NCBI GenBank assembly: GCA_966186595.1
Contig: CBIFWO010000027.1
Location: 1 to 11,825, forward strand
Direction of reading: 5' to 3'
Length of the DNA: 11,825 bases
Origin: JALRBM01 sp966186595
GTDB taxonomy: Bacteria > Patescibacteriota > Saccharimonadia > Saccharimonadales > Saccharimonadaceae
The translations under genes and the position numbers were made by a program. The notes under the pieces are model-generated. The model saw only the letters and a list, made by a program, of their open reading frames with translations. It was not told the DNA's origin and ran no database searches. The stretch's first letter is position 1. The number at the start of each line of letters is the position of its first letter. Positions 5,868 to 11,825 of this stretch are shown piece by piece.

Positions 5868-6776
5868 CTAAGCGTCAGCCCTTGCCCCGATCCCTTCCCT
5901 CTCACGACATTCATCTGTGTGATAAAGAAGGTCGGGGTTTTGCTTGCAGTTCAAACAAATTAATACCAGGTCGTTGCAGTTCGCAAAAGCACAGTTTTCG
6001 TAATTATTTGTAGGACCATCGCAATGCATACATTGCCCAATTACTTCCGCATTATTACTAAAATCAACCTTCATACGATCATCAAATACGTGCAGGCTGC
6101 CTTCCCATAGGCCATCGTCACCATACGTTTCACCATATTTTACAATCCCGCCGTCGATCTGGTAGACTTCATTAAAACCGCGATTTTTCATTAGAGCCGA
6201 AAGAATTTCACAGCGAATACCGCCCGTGCAATACGTGACGATTGGTTTATCTTTGATGTCATCGTATTTGCCACTCTCAAGTTCCTTGATAAAATCACGA
6301 CTCGTACGAGTATTAGGTACGACGGCGTTTTTAAACTTCCCAATCTTAGCCTCGTAGGTATTGCGACCGTCAAAGAAAACGACATCGTTGCCACGCTCTT
6401 CAACCAATTTGTGAATATCCTTGGGCTTTAGATGCTTGCCGCCGCCGACCACACCATTCTCATCGACTTTCAACTCGTCCGCCGCATCAAATGCCACAAT
6501 TTCCTTCTTGGCTTTGACATTCATCCGAGGAAAGTCCTCACGCCCACCTTCACTCCATTTAAAGATGGTTCCTTTAAAGCCGGGAAACTCTTTGGTTGCT
6601 TTTATGTATTTTTTTAAATCCTCAATATCTCCGCCGACCGTACCGTTCAGGCCGTGTTTTGAGATCAAAATTCGCCCCCGCAAATTCAGGCTGTCACATA
6701 GTGTCTTCTGCCACAATCGCATCGTCTCGGGATCGGCAATTGGGGTGAATTTATAGTAGAGAAGGATCTTTTGCAT
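5868..6776 (-). CDS. trhO: Rhodanese-family tRNA uridine(34) hydroxylase TrhO (UPF0176)
   Basis: The 302-residue protein has the three-part TrhO/YceA layout. An N-terminal ferredoxin-like domain (about 1-95; YYKFTPIADPE, GRILISKHGLNGTVGG) is followed by a rhodanese domain (about 115-220; FFDGRNTYEAKIGKFKNAV) with the active-site loop CTGGIRCE (catalytic Cys183, second Cys189). A cysteine-rich C-terminus (Cys249, 252, 262, 267, 274, 277, 290) probably binds metal. TrhO in E. coli and related bacteria uses oxygen to make 5-hydroxyuridine at position 34 of some tRNAs, tuning wobble decoding; the same role is inferred here. The frame could begin at TTG 6779, but ATG 6776 fits better: a TATAAT box ends 8 nt upstream and there is no Shine-Dalgarno. 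The gene converges on DUF4342 with a 4-nt gap. Confidence 0.93.
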   Translation of the reverse strand: MQKILLYYKFTPIADPETMRLWQKTLCDSLNLRGRILISKHGLNGTVGGDIEDLKKYIKATKEFPGFKGTIFKWSEGGREDFPRMNVKAKKEIVAFDAADELKVDENGVVGGGKHLKPKDIHKLVEERGNDVVFFDGRNTYEAKIGKFKNAVVPNTRTSRDFIKELESGKYDDIKDKPIVTYCTGGIRCEILSALMKNRGFNEVYQIDGGIVKYGETYGDDGLWEGSLHVFDDRMKVDFSNNAEVIGQCMHCDGPTNNYENCAFANCNDLVLICLNCKQNPDLLYHTDECREREGIGARADA

Positions 6777-6784
6777 CAAGGCAT

Positions 6785-6790
6785 ATTATA
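6785..6790 (-). promoter_or_regulatory. -10 box of trhO, predicting leaderless mRNA
   Basis: A perfect TATAAT on the minus strand (6790-6785) ends 8 nt before the ATG at 6776. No Shine-Dalgarno lies between. The possible -35 at 17 nt spacing (TGTATA, 6813-6808) matches only 3/6. Confidence 0.6.
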
Positions 6791-6888
6791 TCACCTTTCG
6801 AGTGATTTATACACTTGCCGTGAGTAGCCCTAGTTGATACACTAAGATCACTATGATTGTTTCATTCTAACAATCCTCTACTTGTTAC

Positions 6889-6918
6889 GTTCGGATGCAT
6901 CGAACCACTAGCTATCAT
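6889..6918 (+). promoter_or_regulatory. Possible promoter and inverted repeat upstream of the ABC operon
   Basis: The 174-nt gap between trhO and the ABC operon contains the inverted repeat GTTCG-N7-CGAAC (6889-6893 and 6901-6905). A weak promoter, TTCGGA (6890-6895), 17 nt, TATCAT (6913-6918), overlaps it and would start transcription near 6925, leaving a leader of about 25 nt with a Shine-Dalgarno. The repeat covers the -35 box, as an operator might, or could be chance. Both hexamers match consensus only modestly. I see no riboswitch-like fold or small gene in the rest of the gap. Confidence 0.3.
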
Positions 6919-6936
6919 ACCAATCAACCAATCGAG

Positions 6937-6942
6937 AAAGGA
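6937..6942 (+). promoter_or_regulatory. Shine-Dalgarno fixing the GTG start of the first ABC gene
   Basis: AAAGGA ends 8 nt before GTG at 6951. A second in-frame GTG at 6957 would have spacing 14, so the first is preferred. Confidence 0.7.
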
Positions 6943-6950
6943 TTTTTACC

Positions 6951-8702
6951 GTGGGTGTGAACAGAAAAACACTGGAACTTTACTGGCAGCAGGTCAAGAA
7001 GCACAAACCAAGTGCTTTTACGATGCTCATTCTCGTCCCCGTCGGGGCCCTTCTTATTGATACTGTCCTTCCCTACTTTCTCAGCCTCGCAATTGGCGCG
7101 CTAGCCGAACAGAATCTGACTAACATATACCCCTATTTGGTAGGGGCGGCTATCGTAGGGCTTGCCGGCGCGGCATCTAACATGATTGGATTTCAGGCGA
7201 TGGTGCACCACGAGGCTAAAACAATTGCAAATCTTCGTGAACAAACCTTCGTACAATTAATTAAGAAGGACAACCGCTTTTTCACCAACCAAAAGATTGG
7301 TGCTATGACAAGTCGCTACATAGACTTCGTCCGAAGTGAAGTTTCCCTCCAAGATCTTTTGATCATTCGGACACTTGGCTTCATTTTATCGATCGGCAGC
7401 GGTTTAGTCATCCTCGCCACACAATCGTGGATGGTCGCTGCGATTGTTCTGGGATTAATCATTGTTCTGGCACTACAAATTCGATGGAGTTCCAAAAAGC
7501 GTGCACCATGGCGACATGAACGGAAAACATTGGTTGCAGAGATTCACGGTCAGGTTGCCGATGCACTCACGAATAATGCCATCGTTAAAGCTTTTGCCGG
7601 AGAAGAGCGCGAGATTGCCCATTTGCAGAAACAGACACGCCGCTTTGAAACCATCTACAAGAAAGATATCGGCTTTATGGCGAGAGAAGGCTCTCTTCGT
7701 GTTGCTCTGATGGTAATCGTTCAGGTGATCGCCATCGTTGTTGCCGTCGGACTGGTCCAACAGTCGGCAATCAGCGTTGCAACCGCTATCTTCATGCTTG
7801 CCTACTTACAGCGCATCGGTTCACAGTTATTCGTGCTGGGCGACATTATTTACGGATATGACCAGGCATTCCTAGACGCTGCTCCGATGACCGAAATGCT
7901 TAGTGAAGAAGTTCACGTCACCAACAAAGACGAGGCAAAGGCCCTGAATATTTCACAACCAACCATCAAATTCCAGGATGTTTCCTACCGTTACGAAGAT
8001 GGTAATAGTGACGTCTTAAAAAACATCGACCTTGTCATCCCTGCAGGACAAAAGGTGGGCCTGGTGGGACATTCTGGCGCAGGCAAAACAACCATTACTC
8101 AATTGCTCTTGCGGTTTGCGGATGTCACCAACGGAGCAGTCCTAATCGGTGATCAGGATATTCGCAACATCACTCAGGAAAGTCTCCGTGAGCACATCGC
8201 TTATGTTCCACAAGAGCCGATGCTGTTTCACCGCACCCTACGTGAAAACATCGCGTATGGCATGCCTGACGCATCAGATGATGCAATCCGCCAAGCCGCC
8301 AAGCAAGCAAATGCACTTGACTTCATCGAAAACCTTCCACAAGGATTTGACACACTTGTTGGCGAGCGAGGCATAAAGCTAAGTGGCGGGCAGCGCCAAC
8401 GCATCGCAATTGCAAGAGCGGTTCTAAAGGATGCCCCGATCCTTATCCTCGACGAAGCAACTTCTGCACTCGATAGCGAAAGCGAAAAACTGATCCAAGA
8501 AGCACTCGCCACGCTTATGAAAGGCCGTACGTCGATTGTCGTCGCACACCGGCTCAGTACCATCGCTCGATTAGATCGAATTATTGTTTTAGATGCAGGA
8601 AAGATCATTGAGGATGGCTCGCATACTGAACTTTTGAAAAAGAAAAAGGGCATTTACGCCAGCCTTTGGTCGCACCAATCTGGTGGATTTATAGAAGAAT
8701 AG
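6951..8702 (+). CDS. ABC exporter half-transporter, first subunit (TMD-NBD fusion)
   Basis: The 583-residue protein is a type IV (MsbA/MdlA-like) half-transporter. An N-terminal transmembrane domain (about 1-310) has hydrophobic spans near 22-50, 61-81, 140-175 and 250-290, and is followed by the ATPase domain (about 338-583). All ATPase motifs are present: A-loop Tyr348, Walker A GHSGAGKT (373-380), Q-loop Gln421, signature LSGGQ (477-481), Walker B ILILDE (497-502) with catalytic Glu502, and H-loop His533. The start is GTG 6951. The second gene begins on the base after this stop codon, so the pair probably forms a heterodimer exporting an unknown substrate such as a lipid, drug or peptide. 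The ends are similar (YASLWSHQSGGFIEE here, YAKLWSHQSGGFIKE in the partner), indicating an old duplication. No peptidase domain is present. Confidence 0.93.
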   Translation: MGVNRKTLELYWQQVKKHKPSAFTMLILVPVGALLIDTVLPYFLSLAIGALAEQNLTNIYPYLVGAAIVGLAGAASNMIGFQAMVHHEAKTIANLREQTFVQLIKKDNRFFTNQKIGAMTSRYIDFVRSEVSLQDLLIIRTLGFILSIGSGLVILATQSWMVAAIVLGLIIVLALQIRWSSKKRAPWRHERKTLVAEIHGQVADALTNNAIVKAFAGEEREIAHLQKQTRRFETIYKKDIGFMAREGSLRVALMVIVQVIAIVVAVGLVQQSAISVATAIFMLAYLQRIGSQLFVLGDIIYGYDQAFLDAAPMTEMLSEEVHVTNKDEAKALNISQPTIKFQDVSYRYEDGNSDVLKNIDLVIPAGQKVGLVGHSGAGKTTITQLLLRFADVTNGAVLIGDQDIRNITQESLREHIAYVPQEPMLFHRTLRENIAYGMPDASDDAIRQAAKQANALDFIENLPQGFDTLVGERGIKLSGGQRQRIAIARAVLKDAPILILDEATSALDSESEKLIQEALATLMKGRTSIVVAHRLSTIARLDRIIVLDAGKIIEDGSHTELLKKKKGIYASLWSHQSGGFIEE

Positions 8703-10466
8703 ATGGTGAATACACTACGTTTTTTCTGGAATCACGCTTGGCGCCACAAGTCCTACGTCATAGGGATTCTTATCACCACCCCACTTGCGATCTTTTTTCA
8801 CACTTTCCTCTCATCACTGATAATTGCCGACATTCTTCAGCGCCTATCGAGCGGCGATTTTATCCCTAAGGATTTGGTGGGAAGTTTTGGATTGTCCATT
8901 ACCTTTTTTGTGGCTGTTTACCTTATCGGCAACGTTATCCTCTACCGTATCCTTACCTTTTTAATGTGGCGACTTGACCGCTTCGTGAGTCGTGATGTCG
9001 CCAATGAAGCCTATGCCCATCTCCTAACGATGGATGCTTCGTTCCATGCCAATCATTTTGGCGGTGCCCTCGTTGCTGCAGCAAGTCGATTGATTGCTGT
9101 TTTCGAACGTTTGGCATACACCACTATTTATTCAGCAGCACCCCTTGTCCTCACCTTTGTCTTTGCTAGCATTGTTCTTTTACCTCGCGTTCCCCTCTAC
9201 GTTGGTATACTCTTTCTCCTTGCCCTGCTTTACCTTTATATTGCCGTCCTCTCGGCGAAAAAAATTCGTCATTTCAACATCGCTGAGGCTGAAGCACACA
9301 GTAAACAATCGGCCATCCTGGCAGATGGTCTCACGAACGTCATGACAGTAAAAAGTTTTGGGTATGAAGCCGAGGAAAGCCGTCGATTCAAGAAGGCTAC
9401 TGATGCCGCCGTAAAGGCAAGTCGCAATCTTATGAAAGCAACCTTGCGTCGTGATACTTACTTTAGCCTGATTGGAAGCGGCTTTAGTATTGCTGCTGTT
9501 ATCATGGTTATCGTTAGTGTTATGCTCCTTCGAGCGGACATTGCCACTGCTTTTTTGATGCTCACCTACAGCATTGCGGTCGCCCGGGCGCTATGGGATT
9601 TTAGCGGTAAATCCCTTCGAGATTACAATCGTGCTTTCGGAGATGCCGCCGAGATGATTGCTATTTTGCAACAAAAACCTATCATTGCAGATCCGGAGAA
9701 GCCCATCCGATTCACCGTGGGCAAAGGTGCAATCACCTTTGACAACATCACCTTCGTTCATAATGACGCCGCCAAGGCTCTTTTTCGGAGCTTTTCACTG
9801 TCAATCGCACCCGGCGAAAAAGTGGGTCTAGTGGGGCGCTCCGGTTCGGGCAAGACAACACTTACAAAACTCCTTCTTCGTTTTGCCGATCCTGAAAATG
9901 GTCAAATTCTGATTGACGGTCAGCCGATCAAAAACCTCTCGCAAAAAAGTCTCCGTGACAGTATCGCCTACGTACCGCAAGAACCCCTCCTTTTCCATCG
10001 CACCATCGGCGAAAATATTGCCTACAGTAGGCCACGCGCTCAACTGAAGGAAATTATTGCAGCAGCCAAACAGGCCAATGCCTATGAATTTATTCGCGAA
10101 CTTCCACTGGGCTTTGACACGCTTGTTGGTGAACATGGTATCAAGCTCTCTGGAGGACAACGTCAGCGCATTGCTATTGCCAGAGCACTTTTAAAAGATG
10201 CTCCGATTCTCATTCTTGATGAAGCCACTGCTGCCCTCGACAGCGAAAGCGAAAAGCTGATCCAGGACGCACTACAAAAGCTCATAGCAAATCGGACAAC
10301 TATTGTCGTCGCACATCGCCTCAGCACCATTTCACATATGGACCGAATCGTGGTACTTAACAAAGGGAAGATCGAGGAACAAGGCTCTCACCAAGACCTC
10401 TTAAACCAAAAGGGGACATACGCCAAGCTTTGGTCGCATCAGTCGGGCGGTTTTATAAAGGAATAA
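8703..10466 (+). CDS. ABC exporter half-transporter, second subunit (TMD-NBD fusion)
   Basis: The 587-residue partner of the preceding protein has a transmembrane domain (about 1-320; spans near 17-45, 60-87, 143-182 and 254-295) and an ATPase domain (about 342-587). Motifs: Walker A GRSGSGKT (378-385), Q-loop Gln426, signature LSGGQ (482-486), Walker B ILILDE (502-507) with Glu507, and H-loop His538. Neither half therefore shows the degenerate catalytic site common in heterodimeric exporters. One asymmetry is visible: the A-loop aromatic, Tyr in the first subunit, is His353 here (ITFVHNDAA). ATG 8703 follows TAG (8700-8702) with no gap and no clear Shine-Dalgarno, so translation probably depends on coupling. 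The membrane domains have diverged far more than the ATPase domains. A hairpin terminator follows directly. Confidence 0.93.
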   Translation: MVNTLRFFWNHAWRHKSYVIGILITTPLAIFFHTFLSSLIIADILQRLSSGDFIPKDLVGSFGLSITFFVAVYLIGNVILYRILTFLMWRLDRFVSRDVANEAYAHLLTMDASFHANHFGGALVAAASRLIAVFERLAYTTIYSAAPLVLTFVFASIVLLPRVPLYVGILFLLALLYLYIAVLSAKKIRHFNIAEAEAHSKQSAILADGLTNVMTVKSFGYEAEESRRFKKATDAAVKASRNLMKATLRRDTYFSLIGSGFSIAAVIMVIVSVMLLRADIATAFLMLTYSIAVARALWDFSGKSLRDYNRAFGDAAEMIAILQQKPIIADPEKPIRFTVGKGAITFDNITFVHNDAAKALFRSFSLSIAPGEKVGLVGRSGSGKTTLTKLLLRFADPENGQILIDGQPIKNLSQKSLRDSIAYVPQEPLLFHRTIGENIAYSRPRAQLKEIIAAAKQANAYEFIRELPLGFDTLVGEHGIKLSGGQRQRIAIARALLKDAPILILDEATAALDSESEKLIQDALQKLIANRTTIVVAHRLSTISHMDRIVVLNKGKIEEQGSHQDLLNQKGTYAKLWSHQSGGFIKE

Positions 10467-10497
10467 AGAAAGTGCGCCCATCTGAACGCACTTCTTT
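10465..10497. terminator. Bidirectional hairpin terminator between the ABC operon and bL25
   Basis: AAGTGCG (10470-10476) pairs with CGCACTT (10487-10493) around a 10-nt loop. After a single bulged A (10469), AAAG (10465-10468) pairs with CTTT (10494-10497). On the plus strand the stem is followed by a short pyrimidine stretch; on the minus strand it is followed by TCTTTATT. It begins within the TAA stop of the ABC gene and lies 18 nt beyond the stop of bL25, so it can serve both convergent genes. The U tracts are imperfect. Confidence 0.7.
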
Positions 10498-10515
10498 CAT
10501 AAGAATCATCTTTTT

Positions 10516-11247
10516 CTACTTATTTGCATCGACATTTGCCTGCTTTGGCTCATCCTGACGTTTACCGCCGGGCATTTTCTCTTCCGCCTGAGTATCCTGT
10601 GGCGTATCTTCGCCATGCTCAGACTCAACGGCTGCAGCATCAGTGGCATCACCGGCAGCGGCATCATTCGCCGCCTGAAGAGCACTCGGCTCATAGACAT
10701 TCGCGATTACTAGATCGGTGTCCTGCTCAAGCTCGGCAAATTCTACGCCTTCAGGAAGTTTTAGATCACCCACGGTTAGCTTATCTTCAGTGGTAGCTAG
10801 GTCCTTGATTGATATTTCAAGAGCCTCGGGCAAATTAGCCGGAAGAGCCCTTACCTCAAGCTTCTCAATCGCCTGGAGTACCACGAGGCCAGCTTTTTCC
10901 GCAACACTTTCACCCTCACCCACAAGGACGACTGGAACTTCAGTCGCGATCTTTTCATTCTGCTTGATCGTGTGGAACGCAATATGACGGACGCTGTGTT
11001 TTACAGGGTCGAAATCAATGCTTTTGATAATCGCCAGCTTCTTCTTGCCATCAATCGTCAGATGTACCGGCGTATGCTTGCCAGCAACATTTGCTACTTT
11101 CGTTGTCTCCACAAGCGGAGATTGAGTAGCGACGGGGTCAGATTTACCCCCGTAAACAACGCTTGGCACCAGCCCCTCCTGGCGCAGCCTTGCAGCTTTC
11201 TTTCCAATAACAGTTCGCTCATCTAGTTTCAGTGTAATATCGTGCAC
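10516..11247 (-). CDS. rplY: Large-subunit ribosomal protein bL25 (CTC/TL5 form)
   Basis: The 243-residue protein belongs to the long, two-domain CTC/TL5 form of bL25, which binds 5S rRNA in the large ribosomal subunit. The N-terminal 5S-binding domain (about 3-92) contains ITLKLDERTVIGKKAARLRQEGLVPSVVYGG and SIDFDPVKHSVRHIAFH. The beta-rich C-terminal domain (about 99-183) includes PVVLVGEGESVAEKAGLVVLQAIEKLEVRALPANLPEALEISI. Residues from about 187 form a low-complexity, Ala/Asp/Glu-rich, probably disordered tail ending in a Lys-rich stretch. The frame is open upstream to an ATG at 11292, but GTG 11247 has a perfect AGGAGG at 7 nt and gives the normal family N-terminus, so it was chosen. 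Confidence 0.94.
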   Translation of the reverse strand: MHDITLKLDERTVIGKKAARLRQEGLVPSVVYGGKSDPVATQSPLVETTKVANVAGKHTPVHLTIDGKKKLAIIKSIDFDPVKHSVRHIAFHTIKQNEKIATEVPVVLVGEGESVAEKAGLVVLQAIEKLEVRALPANLPEALEISIKDLATTEDKLTVGDLKLPEGVEFAELEQDTDLVIANVYEPSALQAANDAAAGDATDAAAVESEHGEDTPQDTQAEEKMPGGKRQDEPKQANVDANK

Positions 11248-11254
11248 GCTGTAT

Positions 11255-11260
11255 CCTCCT
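11255..11260 (-). promoter_or_regulatory. Shine-Dalgarno fixing the GTG start of bL25
   Basis: A perfect AGGAGG on the minus strand lies 7 nt before GTG at 11247. It is the strongest ribosome binding site in the window and rules out the ATG starts at 11292 and 11280. Confidence 0.85.
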
Positions 11261-11278
11261 GATGTAGTCTGTAGTTCC

Positions 11279-11308
11279 ATTATACCATCCACCGTAACCC
11301 CGTGGTAA
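11279..11308 (-). promoter_or_regulatory. Promoter of the bL25 gene
   Basis: On the minus strand TTACCA (11308-11303, 4/6) is followed by an 18-nt spacer and a perfect TATAAT (11284-11279). Transcription would start near 11272, giving a leader of about 25 nt that holds the AGGAGG site. The -35 box overlaps the predicted -10 box of the divergent dedA gene. Confidence 0.6.
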
Positions 11309-11311
11309 AAT
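11306..11311 (+). promoter_or_regulatory. -10 box of the dedA-like gene, predicting leaderless mRNA
   Basis: TAAAAT (5/6 to TATAAT) ends 8 nt before the ATG at 11320, the same spacing as in uvrC, the TPR gene and trhO. The AAGGG between them is too close to the ATG to work as a Shine-Dalgarno. It overlaps the -35 box of bL25 by 3 bp. Confidence 0.5.
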
Positions 11312-11319
11312 ACAAGGGT

Positions 11320-11825
11320 ATGAATAAACTATCTGCACTCATGGCGGCGTTGCCGTTTTTAGATCCTGTTGCGATTATCAAATGGGCCGGCGTCATTGGC
11401 GTCGCCTTTATTATTTTTGCCGAGAGCGGCCTTTTAATTGGATTCTTTTTGCCGGGCGATTCGCTCCTCTTTACTGCTGGTTTTTTGACACAAACAGGGT
11501 TTTTGCCGATTAATATTCACCTCCTCGTTCTCATTTTATTCATCGCCGCGGTGAGCGGTGACAGTGTGGGATATACCTTTGGGCGACGTGTTGGACGCAA
11601 ACTATACGAACGCCCCAATTCGCGCTGGTTCAAACAAGAGCACGTCCAAAAGGCCGAGGCCTTCTACGAAAAGTATGGAGGAAAAACCATCATCCTCGCG
11701 CGCTTCATACCTTTTGTTAGAACATTTGCCCCTATTATTGCTGGCACGGCAAGGATGCACTACACCAAATTTCTCACTTACAACGTTATTGGCGCATTAA
11801 TATGGGCGGTTGGCATTACTTACCT
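11320..11825 (+). CDS. DedA-family membrane protein (3' end outside window)
   Basis: This gene runs off the right edge; 168 codons are visible and the frame is open throughout. The product has DedA/SNARE-associated (VTT domain) features. An N-terminal hydrophobic segment with FAESGLLIGFFLPGDSLL (about 32-50) carries the conserved Glu35 and PGD motif. A second hydrophobic span (about 68-80) runs into SGDSVGYTFGRRVG. The conserved RFIPFVRTFAPIIAGTARM segment (about 128-146) follows, then another membrane span. DedA proteins sit in the cytoplasmic membrane; some act as flippases for phospholipids or undecaprenyl phosphate and support envelope integrity. The substrate of this one cannot be assigned. 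ATG 11320 was chosen because of the -10 spacing; ATG 11341 is a less likely alternative. It is divergent from bL25 with a 72-nt gap. Confidence 0.92.
   Translation, partial: MNKLSALMAALPFLDPVAIIKWAGVIGVAFIIFAESGLLIGFFLPGDSLLFTAGFLTQTGFLPINIHLLVLILFIAAVSGDSVGYTFGRRVGRKLYERPNSRWFKQEHVQKAEAFYEKYGGKTIILARFIPFVRTFAPIIAGTARMHYTKFLTYNVIGALIWAVGITY

Noticed and set aside
5863..5876. GACG-N6-CGTC hairpin at the DUF4342/trhO junction as a terminator
   Set aside because: Only a 4-bp stem, no T tract on either side, and mostly inside the trhO coding end.
6834..6857. TTGATA ... TATGAT as the ABC operon promoter
   Set aside because: The spacer is only 12 nt, too short for a sigma-70-type promoter.
6889..6905. 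GTTCG-N7-CGAAC as a LexA/SOS box
   Set aside because: Gram-positive SOS boxes have the half-sites in the reverse order (CGAAC-N4-GTTCG), and the downstream genes are exporters; uvrC itself has no such site.
8228..8653. Long open frame (141 codons) antisense to the first ABC ATPase domain; a similar one lies at 9828-10160
   Set aside because: Both lie opposite conserved ATPase motifs, have no recognisable protein features or start signals, and are explained by codon bias of the sense genes.
11248..11292. N-terminal extension of bL25 to ATG 11292 or 11280
   Set aside because: The extra 15 residues contain the AGGAGG site and the TATAAT box, and the family N-terminus matches GTG 11247.
1..11825. 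CRISPR array, insertion sequence, attachment site, or a defence or antisense RNA cassette
   Set aside because: I found no repeat-spacer pattern, transposase, terminal inverted repeats or tRNA-derived direct repeat in the window.

Overview
The window is 11.8 kb of compact, gene-dense bacterial DNA. It looks most like a Candidate Phyla Radiation genome, probably Saccharibacteria (TM7). This is inferred from gene content and style and is not proven: very short intergenic gaps, several apparently leaderless genes, a DUF4342 protein, a shortened cysteine-free UvrC, and a membrane-anchored (not lipoprotein) peptide-binding protein beside secG. The standard genetic code fits, since all full-length frames read without internal TGA. 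None of the 11 complete genes ends in TGA, however (7 TAG, 4 TAA).

Layout. The left half is a minus-strand run in transcription order: uvrC (4736-3249), type IV prepilin-like gene (3213-2608), YvlD/holin-4-like membrane gene (2564-2169), secG (2166-1933), family 5 peptide/solute-binding gene (1919-123) and tRNA-Leu(GAG) (89-1). The tRNA has its own good promoter, placed across the end of the solute-binding gene. Divergent from uvrC is a TPR protein gene (4755-5576), followed by a DUF4342 gene (5615-5863). Convergent with the latter, 4 nt away, is trhO (6776-5868), a rhodanese-type tRNA uridine hydroxylase. A two-gene ABC exporter operon follows (6951-8702 and 8703-10466). It ends at a hairpin terminator shared with the convergent gene for ribosomal protein bL25 (11247-10516). 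Divergent from bL25, and running off the right edge, is a DedA-family membrane protein gene (from 11320).

Two kinds of translation start coexist. Genes inside or after a leader (secG, solute-binding protein, first ABC gene, bL25) have a clear Shine-Dalgarno 7-8 nt before the start, and three of these four start with GTG. Genes at the head of transcription units (uvrC, the TPR gene, trhO, dedA, DUF4342) have no Shine-Dalgarno. They carry a TATAAT-like -10 box only 6-8 nt before an ATG, which predicts leaderless mRNAs. The cleanest case is between uvrC and the TPR gene, where one perfect 10-bp palindrome supplies a -10 box to both strands, equidistant from the two ATGs.

Functionally the window mixes housekeeping genes (DNA repair, secretion, translation, tRNA modification) with envelope functions (pilin, ABC exporter, DedA, peptide-binding protein). 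I see no CRISPR array, insertion sequence, phage module or defence cassette, and I do not claim a new multi-gene system. The most notable points are the shared palindromic promoter and leaderless pattern, the cysteine-free short UvrC, and the stop-codon bias.
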